From the NCBI GenBank assembly GCA_964626495.1, contig CAZVFT010000103.1, positions 1 to 7,354 of the forward strand: 7,354 bases of DNA, in the 5' to 3' direction. Positions 1 through 5,320 of the stretch are shown here, piece by piece. Below the pieces are notes generated by a model. It had not been told where the DNA came from. It saw only the letters and a list, made by a program, of their open reading frames with translations, and did no database searches. Position 1 is the first letter of the stretch, and every line of letters begins with the position of its first letter. Position numbers and translations under genes: made by a program. This DNA comes from JACNLN01 sp964626495 (GTDB taxonomy: Bacteria > Fidelibacterota > Marinisomatia > Marinisomatales > CAZVFT01).

Positions 1-28
1 TTTTCTTGAAAATAATAGACCCGCTTGT

Positions 29-58
29 CCTGTGAAATGCTTAGCATATTTCTACAGG
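29..58. repeat. Imperfect hairpin repeat element (CCTGT...ACAGG)
   Basis: CCTGT at 29-33 pairs with ACAGG at 54-58. The pairing continues inward imperfectly: GAAAT and GCT on the left against AGC, AT and ATTTC on the right, with small bulges. The right half, ATATTTCTACAGG (46-58), recurs at 426-439 with a single inserted C, which marks it as a dispersed intergenic repeat. The preceding CCGCTTGTC (21-29) recurs at 767-775. A second imperfect fold follows: TTTCA (76-80) pairs with TGAAA (86-90) over a five-base loop. No gene is seen here. The function is unknown and the element may be transcribed on either strand. Confidence 0.5.
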
Positions 59-132
59 GCCTGTCCCGTAGCGGTTTTCACCAATTGAAATGAGGTTACA
101 ATAGGCGTAGCGTATCGGGGCTTAAAGGGGAT

Positions 133-194
133 TGGTACTGGTGGCTGGTATCTGGTGAGTGGTTACTGGCAACTGGTAACTGGTGGCTGGTAAA
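133..194. repeat. Degenerate heptanucleotide tandem array (TGGTNNN)
   Basis: After an initial six-base TGGTAC, eight consecutive 7-base units start exactly every 7 bases: TGGTGGC, TGGTATC, TGGTGAG, TGGTTAC, TGGCAAC, TGGTAAC, TGGTGGC and TGGTAAA. TGG is invariant and the fourth base is T in all but one unit, while the last three bases vary. A 7-base period cannot maintain one reading frame, so it is a non-coding minisatellite-like array. Strand-slippage expansion followed by point mutation would explain it. Copy number probably varies between strains, and no function can be assigned. Confidence 0.85.
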
Positions 195-204
195 ATTAAT
201 TCAA

Positions 205-258
205 TCTTTCAAAGGTTCGCCTGTCCGCCTGTTATTTTGGCGGGAAACCTTTGAAAGA
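205..258. repeat. Long hairpin-forming intergenic repeat
   Basis: TCTTTCAAAGGTT (205-217) is the perfect 13-base reverse complement of AACCTTTGAAAGA (246-258). Inside, CCGCC (225-229) pairs with GGCGG (239-243) over a nine-base T-rich loop, giving a two-part stem with an asymmetric internal loop. The segment GCCTGTCCGCC (219-229) is the exact reverse complement of the last 11 bases of the window (7344-7354), so the inner part belongs to a dispersed family. There is no T-run directly after either arm, so it is not an obvious terminator. It resembles REP or MITE-type elements in form, but the family is not recognised. Confidence 0.7.
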
Positions 259-289
259 CTAAAAATAGACATATCTGTATCACTGAAAA

Positions 290-326
290 TCGTCGGCGAC
301 CCTGCTTCGCTTGGGATCACCGACGA
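290..326. repeat. GC-rich hairpin repeat (TCGTCGG...CCGACGA)
   Basis: TCGTCGG (290-296) pairs with CCGACGA (320-326). After one C/A mismatch the stem continues GA with TC, then CCC (300-302) with GGG (313-315) past a one-base bulge. The ten-base loop TGCTTCGCTT can form a small internal GC/GC pairing. The element is much more GC-rich than the surrounding DNA, as expected of a REP-like mobile or extragenic palindrome. No T-run follows, so intrinsic termination is unlikely. Confidence 0.65.
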
Positions 327-425
327 ATTGATTGTTAGTTAACATTATGTACTAAGCATTTTAATAAGGAATAGAAAATCGTCAATCCGTCATGGGTCGG
401 ACAGGTTTTTAATATTCAATCATAA

Positions 426-455
426 ATATTTCCTACAGGTACTCCTTCGGAATAA
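426..455. repeat. Second copy fragment of the left-edge repeat
   Basis: ATATTTCCTACAGG (426-439) matches 46-58 with one extra C. TATTTCC (427-433) can pair with GGAATA (449-454) with one bulge, so the fragment forms its own weak hairpin around ACTCCTTC. The stretch between this copy and the palindrome at 544 shows no gene. At 398-405 lies CGGACAGG, an 8-base match to the repeat at the right window edge (7346-7353). Confidence 0.4.
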
Positions 456-517
456 TTTTCAATTGTCGTTTATATTCTGGATCACACAAACTTACGAAAA
501 CGAATAATTTTACTTAT

Positions 518-547
518 TTGACATAAATATATAGTAAATTGTGAAAT
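518..547 (+). promoter_or_regulatory. Possible promoter, perfect -35 with weak -10
   Basis: A perfect TTGACA (518-523) is followed 18 bases later by TGAAAT (542-547), which matches TATAAT at four of six positions. The predicted start region falls inside the palindrome at 544-565, a layout typical of an operator-controlled promoter. No + strand ORF or terminator clearly belongs to it, and AT-rich DNA yields such matches by chance, so this is tentative. Confidence 0.25.
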
Positions 548-565
548 TATTTTCCAAAATAATTT
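544..565. promoter_or_regulatory. 22-bp AT-rich palindrome, possible operator or hairpin
   Basis: AAATTATTTT (544-553) and AAAATAATTT (556-565) are perfect reverse complements separated by CC. A competing pairing is also present: GTAAATT (534-540) with AATTTAC (561-567). The element overlaps the -10 side of the possible promoter at 518. It could be a protein-binding palindrome or a weak RNA hairpin. No T-run follows the arm, so it does not look like a terminator. Confidence 0.45.
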
Positions 566-632
566 ACCAAACCTGTTGTTTATTATGTTGTTATACACTC
601 CGTTTTTTTTGTGAGCGAAGAATCCAGGTTAG

Positions 633-686
633 TTGAAAAAAAATTTAAAAAGTTTCTTGACAAGATATAAAATTTTCTATTAAACT
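633..686 (+). promoter_or_regulatory. Strong promoter with UP-like A-tracts for the small RNA at 691
   Basis: TTGACA (657-662) is a perfect -35 box. TAAACT (681-686), 18 bases downstream, matches the -10 consensus at four of six positions. A-tracts at 635-643 and 647-651 lie where an UP element for the RNA polymerase alpha subunit would bind. The predicted start is about 691-694, which coincides with the first bases of the stem that closes the downstream RNA. That agreement between promoter and RNA 5' end is the main support. The -10 box is imperfect. Confidence 0.55.
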
Positions 687-690
687 ATTG

Positions 691-766
691 ATGAGTCCCG
701 TTAACAGGCGTGCTCTTCAGAGGAAAAAGAATTTCTCGAGGGTAAATTAACGGGGCTCATTTTTTT
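691..766 (+). ncRNA. Candidate small structured RNA ending in an intrinsic terminator
   Basis: ATGAGTCCCGTTAA (691-704) pairs with TTAACGGGGCTCAT (747-760) over 14 positions, one of them a U-G wobble, and the stem runs straight into seven T (760-766). Inside is a second irregular hairpin: CUC 713-715 with GAG 738-740, then a four-base bulge, GAG 720-722 with CUC 735-737, one bulged G, and AAA 724-726 with UUU 732-734 over the loop AAGAA. An internal loop, CAGGCGUG against GGUAAA, separates the two stems. The promoter at 657-686 places the 5' end at the base of the outer stem, so the unit is complete at about 76 nt. The T-run is on the + strand only, which fixes orientation. No + strand gene follows before 5321, so a leader or riboswitch role is unlikely. 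It does not match any RNA family I can recognise. The same segment also contains a 19-codon ORF (691-750) with no Shine-Dalgarno site. Confidence 0.6.
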
Positions 767-846
767 CCGCTTGTCAGGAGCCGGACAAACTCACCATTCA
801 TAATCGTTGTTTAACATTAAGTTATAAATTTCCTAATTCCCTGACC

Positions 847-890
847 TGTCCTGAGCCTGCGTTGTCTTGAGCCTGCCAAAAGGTCGAAGG
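847..890. repeat. Short tandem direct repeat with GTCGAAGG tail
   Basis: TGTCCTGAGCCTGC (847-860) is repeated 16 bases later as TGTCTTGAGCCTGC (863-876) with one mismatch, and GTCGAAGG follows at 883-890. The CCTGAGCCTG...GTCGAAGG wording resembles the widespread intergenic element related to CCTTCGACAGGCTCAGGAC seen in many unrelated bacterial genomes (recalled from general knowledge, not checked). The copy here appears decayed and partly duplicated. No function is known. Confidence 0.55.
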
Positions 891-893
891 ATT

Positions 894-918
894 CCCCTAT
901 ACCTTATACCCCTATACC
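894..918. repeat. CCCCTATACC direct repeat
   Basis: CCCCTATACC occurs at 894-903 and again at 909-918, with TTATACC between, so the TATACC core appears three times in 25 bases. It is a short local duplication just beyond the 3' end of glcF and has no evident role. Confidence 0.5.
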
Positions 919-937
919 CCCAATTGCAGGATTTTTT

Positions 938-952
938 AAAAGGCTAAAGCCT
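938..952 (-). terminator. Weak possible terminator of the glcDEF operon
   Basis: On the minus strand AGGC (952-949) and GCCT (944-941) form a four to five pair stem with a TTTA loop, followed by only four T (941-938). The glcF stop codon (953-951) overlaps the stem. The stem is short and the T-run poor, so termination may occur elsewhere in the repeat region, or be Rho-dependent. Confidence 0.25.
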
Positions 953-2282
953 AAATTCCGTTTCGGACTCTAGAGGGATAATTTGGTTCGTTCTGGTACA
1001 TTCTGTCAATAAGATCAACAATGTGCAAGACGTTCATAGATAAGTTTTGCCGTCGTATTCCCCATTCGAGTTGTATTTGACATCCTGGATTAGCAGTAAT
1101 AATCAAATCAGCACCTGACTGTTTAATAAAATTCACTTTTCTATCGAGGATTTCCATTGACATTTCTGTCTGTGTAACGATGTAGATACCTGCATTCCCA
1201 CAGCAGTGATCACTCTCCGGCAGGGAAAGTAAAGTCACTCCAGGAAGATTGTCTAACAATTTTTTGGGCTCTTTCGTGATTCCCTGGGCGTGGATGAGGT
1301 GACACGGTTCATCATAGACCACCTTTCGATTCAAGGGAGATTCTGGAACACGAAAATCAATTTCAGATAAAAATTCTGTCACATCTTTCACTTTTTGGAT
1401 AAACCCGTCAACTTCAGGGTCATTGGGAAAAATGTGGTGATAATCTTTTAATTGTGCACTGCAGCCGGCAGCATTTACGACAATTGCATCGAAGGTGCTG
1501 TCATTGAAAGCTGAGATATTTTTTAGGGCAAGTTGTTTGGTCATTTCCAGATCACCGGAATGGCTATGAATGGCCCCACAGCAGGTTTGCTCTTTTGGGA
1601 TAACCACATCGAAGCCATTCCAGTTAAGGATCCGGATAGTAGATGCATGAGCATCGGGGAAAATATGATCCATAACACACCCCGTAAAGAGGGCAACACG
1701 TCCCTGTTTTTCATTAGTTGCCGGGAAAATTTGGGTTTCGTTTTTCCCAAATCGTTTTAAGGGGATTTTAGGCAGTGTATTTTGAAGAGTTCTAATTTTT
1801 TTTGGGAAAAGATATTTTACTGGAGTGTTGATTGTGAGCCATTGAATTCCAGTCTGTTGATAAAGCCAGATAACTCCTGTAAGGATGGAAAGGGTTCTAT
1901 GAGAAAGAATAATCCTCCGAAGAATTGTATATGATATCCATCTGTTTATTCTGGTTTGTTTTCTGTGAGGAGAAACGAAGTTACGCGTTTTTTCAATCAA
2001 TTGTCCGAATCTAACTCCCGATGGGCAGGCAGATTCACAGGCACGACAGATGAGACAGAGATCGGTGTGTTTTATGAAAGAGTCTGTCAAACCGATCCTT
2101 CCACCAAGAGCAGAGTTCATAAAATACAGCCGCCCTCGTGGACTGTCCATTTCCATTCCGTTTGCAACGTACGTAGGGCAGGTGGGAAGACACAATCCGC
2201 AATGGATACATTCCTGGAGGAGTTTCCTTTCATCACTGGAGAATAGGTCAGTAGGATAAGAGTATGAGCCAGTTTGAGACAT
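951..2282 (-). CDS. glcF: Glycolate oxidase iron-sulfur subunit GlcF
   Basis: The 443-residue protein carries electrons from the flavin subunits of the glycolate oxidase complex towards the respiratory chain, probably at the inner face of the cytoplasmic membrane. The N-terminus has two [4Fe-4S] ferredoxin motifs of CxxCxxCxxxCP form: C25, C28, C31, C35 and C76, C79, C82, C86. The C-terminal half has two CCG domains. The first has C202, CCG at 234-236 and C274; the second has C327, CCG at 360-362 and C401. The segment at about 112-160 is rich in hydrophobic and basic residues but is not a convincing membrane helix. The ATG follows a strong GGAGG (2289-2293) with six bases between, and its A is shared with the glcE stop (TGATG), which implies translational coupling. 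E. coli GlcF is about 407 residues, so this one is slightly longer. A lactate-oxidising or other CCG-domain heterodisulfide-type electron carrier is the alternative; glcDE next door favours GlcF. Confidence 0.92.
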   Translation of the reverse strand: MSQTGSYSYPTDLFSSDERKLLQECIHCGLCLPTCPTYVANGMEMDSPRGRLYFMNSALGGRIGLTDSFIKHTDLCLICRACESACPSGVRFGQLIEKTRNFVSPHRKQTRINRWISYTILRRIILSHRTLSILTGVIWLYQQTGIQWLTINTPVKYLFPKKIRTLQNTLPKIPLKRFGKNETQIFPATNEKQGRVALFTGCVMDHIFPDAHASTIRILNWNGFDVVIPKEQTCCGAIHSHSGDLEMTKQLALKNISAFNDSTFDAIVVNAAGCSAQLKDYHHIFPNDPEVDGFIQKVKDVTEFLSEIDFRVPESPLNRKVVYDEPCHLIHAQGITKEPKKLLDNLPGVTLLSLPESDHCCGNAGIYIVTQTEMSMEILDRKVNFIKQSGADLIITANPGCQIQLEWGIRRQNLSMNVLHIVDLIDRMYQNEPNYPSRVRNGI

Positions 2283-3547
2283 CAGATTCCTCCCACGAAT
2301 GTACCGGGTGCAAATATTCCCTCTGGGTCCAGTGCCATTTTAATCTTTTTCATCCAGGGAAGAGAAGAAGGCAGGATTGGCCATCGTTCGAATATTGACT
2401 CTTGAGGTAGTGATAAAAATTCCAAATAGCCACCGAGCGATCGGATAGTGTCAATAACGAATTTGATAAATTCAGAAGTATCATCATCTTCAGGGCAGTG
2501 AATGTAAACGATACCTGAATCCGGGAAAATTTTCAGGGAATAATCTGTGGTTAAATAAGGGAATATTGAATTAAAGAATAACTTTAGATACTTTTTAGTA
2601 ACTGTAATTATAGCGTTGCTTCCATCTTTAGGATATGTTTGATTAACTACACTCCAGAAACGGTCAGATTCGGCTGAAGAAAGAGTCGTGCAATTTAGTT
2701 CTGGACTGGTTTTTTTTGTGGAAAGCAGGCGATCTATTTGGGGAGTTACCACTTTTTCACAACCTGCCAAAGTGATGAAATATGTCAAGTTTGTTCCACC
2801 CGATGGGTTCCATACTCCACTAATGATGCAGGTGCTTTCTATATCTAAAGGAATTTTTCTGAGATCAGTAGTTAGTTTTAGTGCTTTGTCAGGACTTTCA
2901 AAATCTGCTGAAATTGTCACTCTCTTTTCAGGAATTGGGTATAATTTAAAGGTGATATCTATGAGAATTCCCAGTGTTCCAAATGAACCGATGTACAGTT
3001 TGTTCAAATCGTACCCACTTACATTTTTTACAGTCTTAGCTCCTGATTTAACCGCTAAACCTTTGCTGTTTATTAGAGTTGTCTCAAGTACGCAATCTCG
3101 AGCTGTTCCATAGCGGTATCTTCTCTGTCCAAACGAATTAGAAGCAATAATACCCCCAACGGTGGAAGAGTTAGTGTGTGGAGAATCCAGTGAGATCATT
3201 TGTCCATTTTTAGATAGCTGTTCTTGAGCAGAAGAAAATGTCATTCCGGCTGGAACTGTAGCTACCAGATCAGCAGGAGAGTGGTCGAGAGCAGATGGAA
3301 TTCTTTTCAGTGAAACAGCTACATCCAGGAATTTATTCCCGTAGGAAAAGAGATGAGTACCACCGCCGAGCGGGAATAATGTTATCTGATCCTTCCTTGC
3401 CAGTTTAACCAGTTCGCAGACCTGTCCGATTGTTGAGGGGTACACGGTCAGTTGGGTGGGGAGTCCCTTCTCAGAAGGTGTTATTTCCTCTGTGGAAAAT
3501 ATGGATTTCAGTTTATTTCCAATTGTTTCAGGCGATTTCAAAGCCAA
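2282..3547 (-). CDS. glcE: Glycolate oxidase FAD-binding subunit GlcE
   Basis: The 421-residue protein is an FAD-linked oxidase of the PCMH/VAO fold, acting with GlcD and GlcF in 2-hydroxyacid oxidation. FAD-binding signatures appear in order: PLGGGTH at 59-65, TVGGIIASN at 129-137, YGTARD at 146-151, GAKTVKNVSGYDL at 169-181 and GSFGTLGI at 187-194. The C-terminus has LDPEGIFAPG, the family's usual ending. E. coli GlcE is about 350 residues, so the middle to C-terminal part is enlarged. The start is TTG, overlapping the glcD end by 10 bases. AAAGG (3552-3548) abuts this TTG but lies six bases before a second in-frame TTG (3541-3539), so the true start may be two codons later. No in-frame ATG lies nearby and the frame is closed upstream by a TAA. 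The stop TGA overlaps the glcF start. The substrate (glycolate or D-lactate) cannot be decided from sequence. Confidence 0.88.
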   Translation of the reverse strand: MALKSPETIGNKLKSIFSTEEITPSEKGLPTQLTVYPSTIGQVCELVKLARKDQITLFPLGGGTHLFSYGNKFLDVAVSLKRIPSALDHSPADLVATVPAGMTFSSAQEQLSKNGQMISLDSPHTNSSTVGGIIASNSFGQRRYRYGTARDCVLETTLINSKGLAVKSGAKTVKNVSGYDLNKLYIGSFGTLGILIDITFKLYPIPEKRVTISADFESPDKALKLTTDLRKIPLDIESTCIISGVWNPSGGTNLTYFITLAGCEKVVTPQIDRLLSTKKTSPELNCTTLSSAESDRFWSVVNQTYPKDGSNAIITVTKKYLKLFFNSIFPYLTTDYSLKIFPDSGIVYIHCPEDDDTSEFIKFVIDTIRSLGGYLEFLSLPQESIFERWPILPSSLPWMKKIKMALDPEGIFAPGTFVGGI

Positions 3548-4977
3548 CCTTTCAATTTCTTCGTCCTCTTGGGATTAATCTTGTTGCGTTTTGATTGAGT
3601 GGGGAAAATCTTACCGGGATTGAGCAGGTGATCCGAATTAAATACGTCACGAATTTTTTTCATCTGTTCCTGATCCTCCTTTGAAAACATCATTCCTAAG
3701 TATTCACTTTTTTCAGTACCAACTCCGTGTTCACCGGTAATAGACCCACCTAATTCAATGCACTTTTTGATAATTTCTTTAGACACTTTTATGGCATTCT
3801 CAACTTCATTTTTGTCGTCAGGATTGTAAAGAATAAGCGGGTGGATGTTTCCATCACCGGCGTGACATATATTAGCCACTCGAAGACCATATTTATTTCC
3901 GATATGGAAAGCTTCAGTAAGAATTTTAGGTAGTTTTGACCGTGGAACCACACCATCATTTGTGTAGTAGGCGGGAGTGATTTTTCCCAGAGTGCCAACA
4001 GTCTCTTTCCGACCACGCCACAGGTCTTCCCGCTCCTTGTCAGTCCTTGCTATCTGAGCAATCATCGCTCCATTGGACAGGCAAATCTGCCGGATGCGCT
4101 CCGCTTCTTCATCTAAAGATGTTGCAATGCCGTCAATTTCAATCAGAAGAACCGCCGCTGCATCGGTGGGATACCCCACATTCAAATGTTGTTCTACTGC
4201 TGAAATAGCTAATTGATCGATAAGCTCCATTGCAGCAGGAATGATTCCCTCTGCAATGATATTGGACACACTGATGCTGGCGTCTTCTGTGGAGTTGAAA
4301 ACGGCGAGTAGCGTTTTTATAGATTCCGGATTGCGGGTGAGCTTAACGGTGACCTCTGTTATGATTCCGAATGTTCCTTCAGAACCGGTAAAAAGTCCTG
4401 TTAAATCATATCCCGGGGAGTCCTCGCAGTGTCCTCCTAATTCCACGATTTCCCCTGTTGGCATAACTGTTTTCATCCCGAGGACGTGATTGGTGGTGAC
4501 ACCGTATTTTAACGTATGAGGTCCACCAGCATTTTCAGCGACGTTCCCGCCAATGGTGCAGGCTTTTTCGCTGGAGGGATCTGGAGCAAAGTGGTAGTTC
4601 CGCGAAGAGACCGCTTCTGTCAGGTGGAGATTTATTACACCGGGTTGTACTACAGCGATTTCATCTTCATAATCAAGTTTTAGTATCTGGTTCATCCGGG
4701 AAAGCTGAATAATGACTCCGCCTTTTGCCGGCGTGGCACCTCCGCTTAACCCCGTTCCAGAAGCCCTCGCTAAAAAAGGAGTTTTATGTTCACTGCAAAG
4801 TTTTGTTATAGCGGATACTTCCTCTGTCGATTCTGGAAGAACCACCACTTCCGGAATATTCTTGTGTAGAGTTAAGGCATCACATTCAAAAACGATGAGT
4901 TCATCAGGATCACTAATTACTCGATCTTTTCCGAGTAATTGTTGCAGCTGTTCGATAAGCGAGTAAGTTTTTTTCAT
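3538..4977 (-). CDS. glcD: Glycolate oxidase catalytic FAD subunit GlcD
   Basis: The 479-residue protein is the catalytic flavoprotein that oxidises glycolate to glyoxylate. The FAD-binding PCMH domain fills about residues 35-220: RASGTGLSGGA at 71-81, PDPSS at 132-136, TIGGNVAENAGGPH at 141-154 and PGYDLTGLFTGSEGTFGI at 188-205. The FAD-oxidase C-terminal domain has HAGDGNIHP at 372-380 and GGSITGEHGVG at 410-420, where the histidines are expected near the flavin and any bound metal. FNSDHLLNPGKIFP (446-459) closes the domain, and a basic tail (about 462-479) follows. E. coli GlcD is about 499 residues. It is the first gene of the glcDEF operon and overlaps glcE by 10 bases. The ATG is preceded by an A-rich stretch without a good Shine-Dalgarno site. 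D-lactate dehydrogenases share these motifs, so D-lactate is a real alternative substrate; the glcE and glcF partners support the glycolate oxidase assignment. Confidence 0.9.
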   Translation of the reverse strand: MKKTYSLIEQLQQLLGKDRVISDPDELIVFECDALTLHKNIPEVVVLPESTEEVSAITKLCSEHKTPFLARASGTGLSGGATPAKGGVIIQLSRMNQILKLDYEDEIAVVQPGVINLHLTEAVSSRNYHFAPDPSSEKACTIGGNVAENAGGPHTLKYGVTTNHVLGMKTVMPTGEIVELGGHCEDSPGYDLTGLFTGSEGTFGIITEVTVKLTRNPESIKTLLAVFNSTEDASISVSNIIAEGIIPAAMELIDQLAISAVEQHLNVGYPTDAAAVLLIEIDGIATSLDEEAERIRQICLSNGAMIAQIARTDKEREDLWRGRKETVGTLGKITPAYYTNDGVVPRSKLPKILTEAFHIGNKYGLRVANICHAGDGNIHPLILYNPDDKNEVENAIKVSKEIIKKCIELGGSITGEHGVGTEKSEYLGMMFSKEDQEQMKKIRDVFNSDHLLNPGKIFPTQSKRNKINPKRTKKLKGWL

Positions 4978-5010
4978 TTATTTTCTGGTGACGAATACTA
5001 AATGAGAGTG

Positions 5011-5038
5011 ATAATAATTGTTTGGGAAAAATAGCAAC
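5011..5038 (-). promoter_or_regulatory. Candidate glcDEF promoter
   Basis: On the minus strand TTGCTA (5038-5033, four of six to the -35 consensus) and TATTAT (5016-5011, five of six to the -10) are separated by 16 bases. Transcription would begin near 5004, giving a leader of about 27 bases before the glcD ATG. A perfect TATAAT at 5092-5087 on the same strand lacks a good -35 at normal spacing and is the main alternative. Confidence 0.35.
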
Positions 5039-5219
5039 TTTGGTCAGGTTAGACAAATTGAAAATAATCATAATGGTAACGAATTAATTATATGGATGAA
5101 AAGTGAATTCCTCAGATCAAGTTCAATTGAAAAAATAGTTTAATCCTCCTTCATTCTTTTTGGTAATGAATTTTAAAGTGTTTAAATTTTTGCCGGTAAA
5201 TACATACATAAATTACCAC

Positions 5220-5248
5220 TTCAAGTACGAGTATTTTTCCGATATAAT
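5220..5248 (+). promoter_or_regulatory. Candidate acs promoter
   Basis: A perfect TATAAT (5243-5248) is preceded at 17 bases by TTCAAG (5220-5225), which matches the -35 consensus at only three of six positions. The weak -35 suggests that an activator may be needed, as is usual for acs genes. The start would be near 5255, giving an untranslated leader of about 66 bases. The 10-bp palindrome TATTTAAATA at 5257-5266 lies just after it. Confidence 0.5.
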
Positions 5249-5309
5249 ACGAGCACTATTTAAATATTCGTTTATAACTCAATAACAATAATCCAAATCA
5301 ATACATAAG

Positions 5310-5314
5310 AGGAG
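5310..5314 (+). promoter_or_regulatory. Ribosome binding site of acs
   Basis: AGGAG lies six bases before the ATG at 5321, inside a purine-rich AAGAGGAG stretch. It fixes the start codon and shows that this organism uses Shine-Dalgarno initiation, as does GGAGG before glcF. Confidence 0.8.
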
Positions 5315-5320
5315 TGAATA

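Larger units (their letters stand above)
4978..5320. promoter_or_regulatory. Divergent glcDEF-acs intergenic control region
   Basis: This AT-rich spacer contains no gene but must hold promoters for both directions. Symmetric elements that could be binding sites are TTCAATTGAA (5122-5131), TTTAAA-GTG-TTTAAA (5172-5186), TGGTAAT (5161-5167) facing ATTACCA (5212-5218), and TATTTAAATA (5257-5266) just downstream of the acs start region. In such AT-rich DNA these may be fortuitous. No helix-turn-helix regulator gene lies in the window. Confidence 0.5.

Noticed and set aside
133..326. CRISPR array
   Set aside because: The heptamer units are far too short and have no spacers, and the neighbouring hairpins are unlike one another.
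691..740. Hammerhead ribozyme, suggested by TTGATGAGTCCC
   Set aside because: The CUGAUGA-like start is present, but no CGAAA core follows a stem II, and the same bases are fully used in the 14-pair stem with 747-760.
698..760. Integron attC-like site (GTTAAC motifs in inverted arms)
   Set aside because: The seven-base R' and R'' consensus boxes do not fit, there is no cassette gene or integrase, and the T-run with promoter explains the arms better.
1956..2259. Overlapping + strand frames of 96 and 69 codons
   Set aside because: They are antisense to the iron-sulfur motif region of glcF and have no family features.
2688..3113. 141-codon open frame on the + strand
   Set aside because: It lies wholly antisense to glcE, which has clear FAD-binding motifs. 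It has no recognisable domain, so it is a shadow frame.
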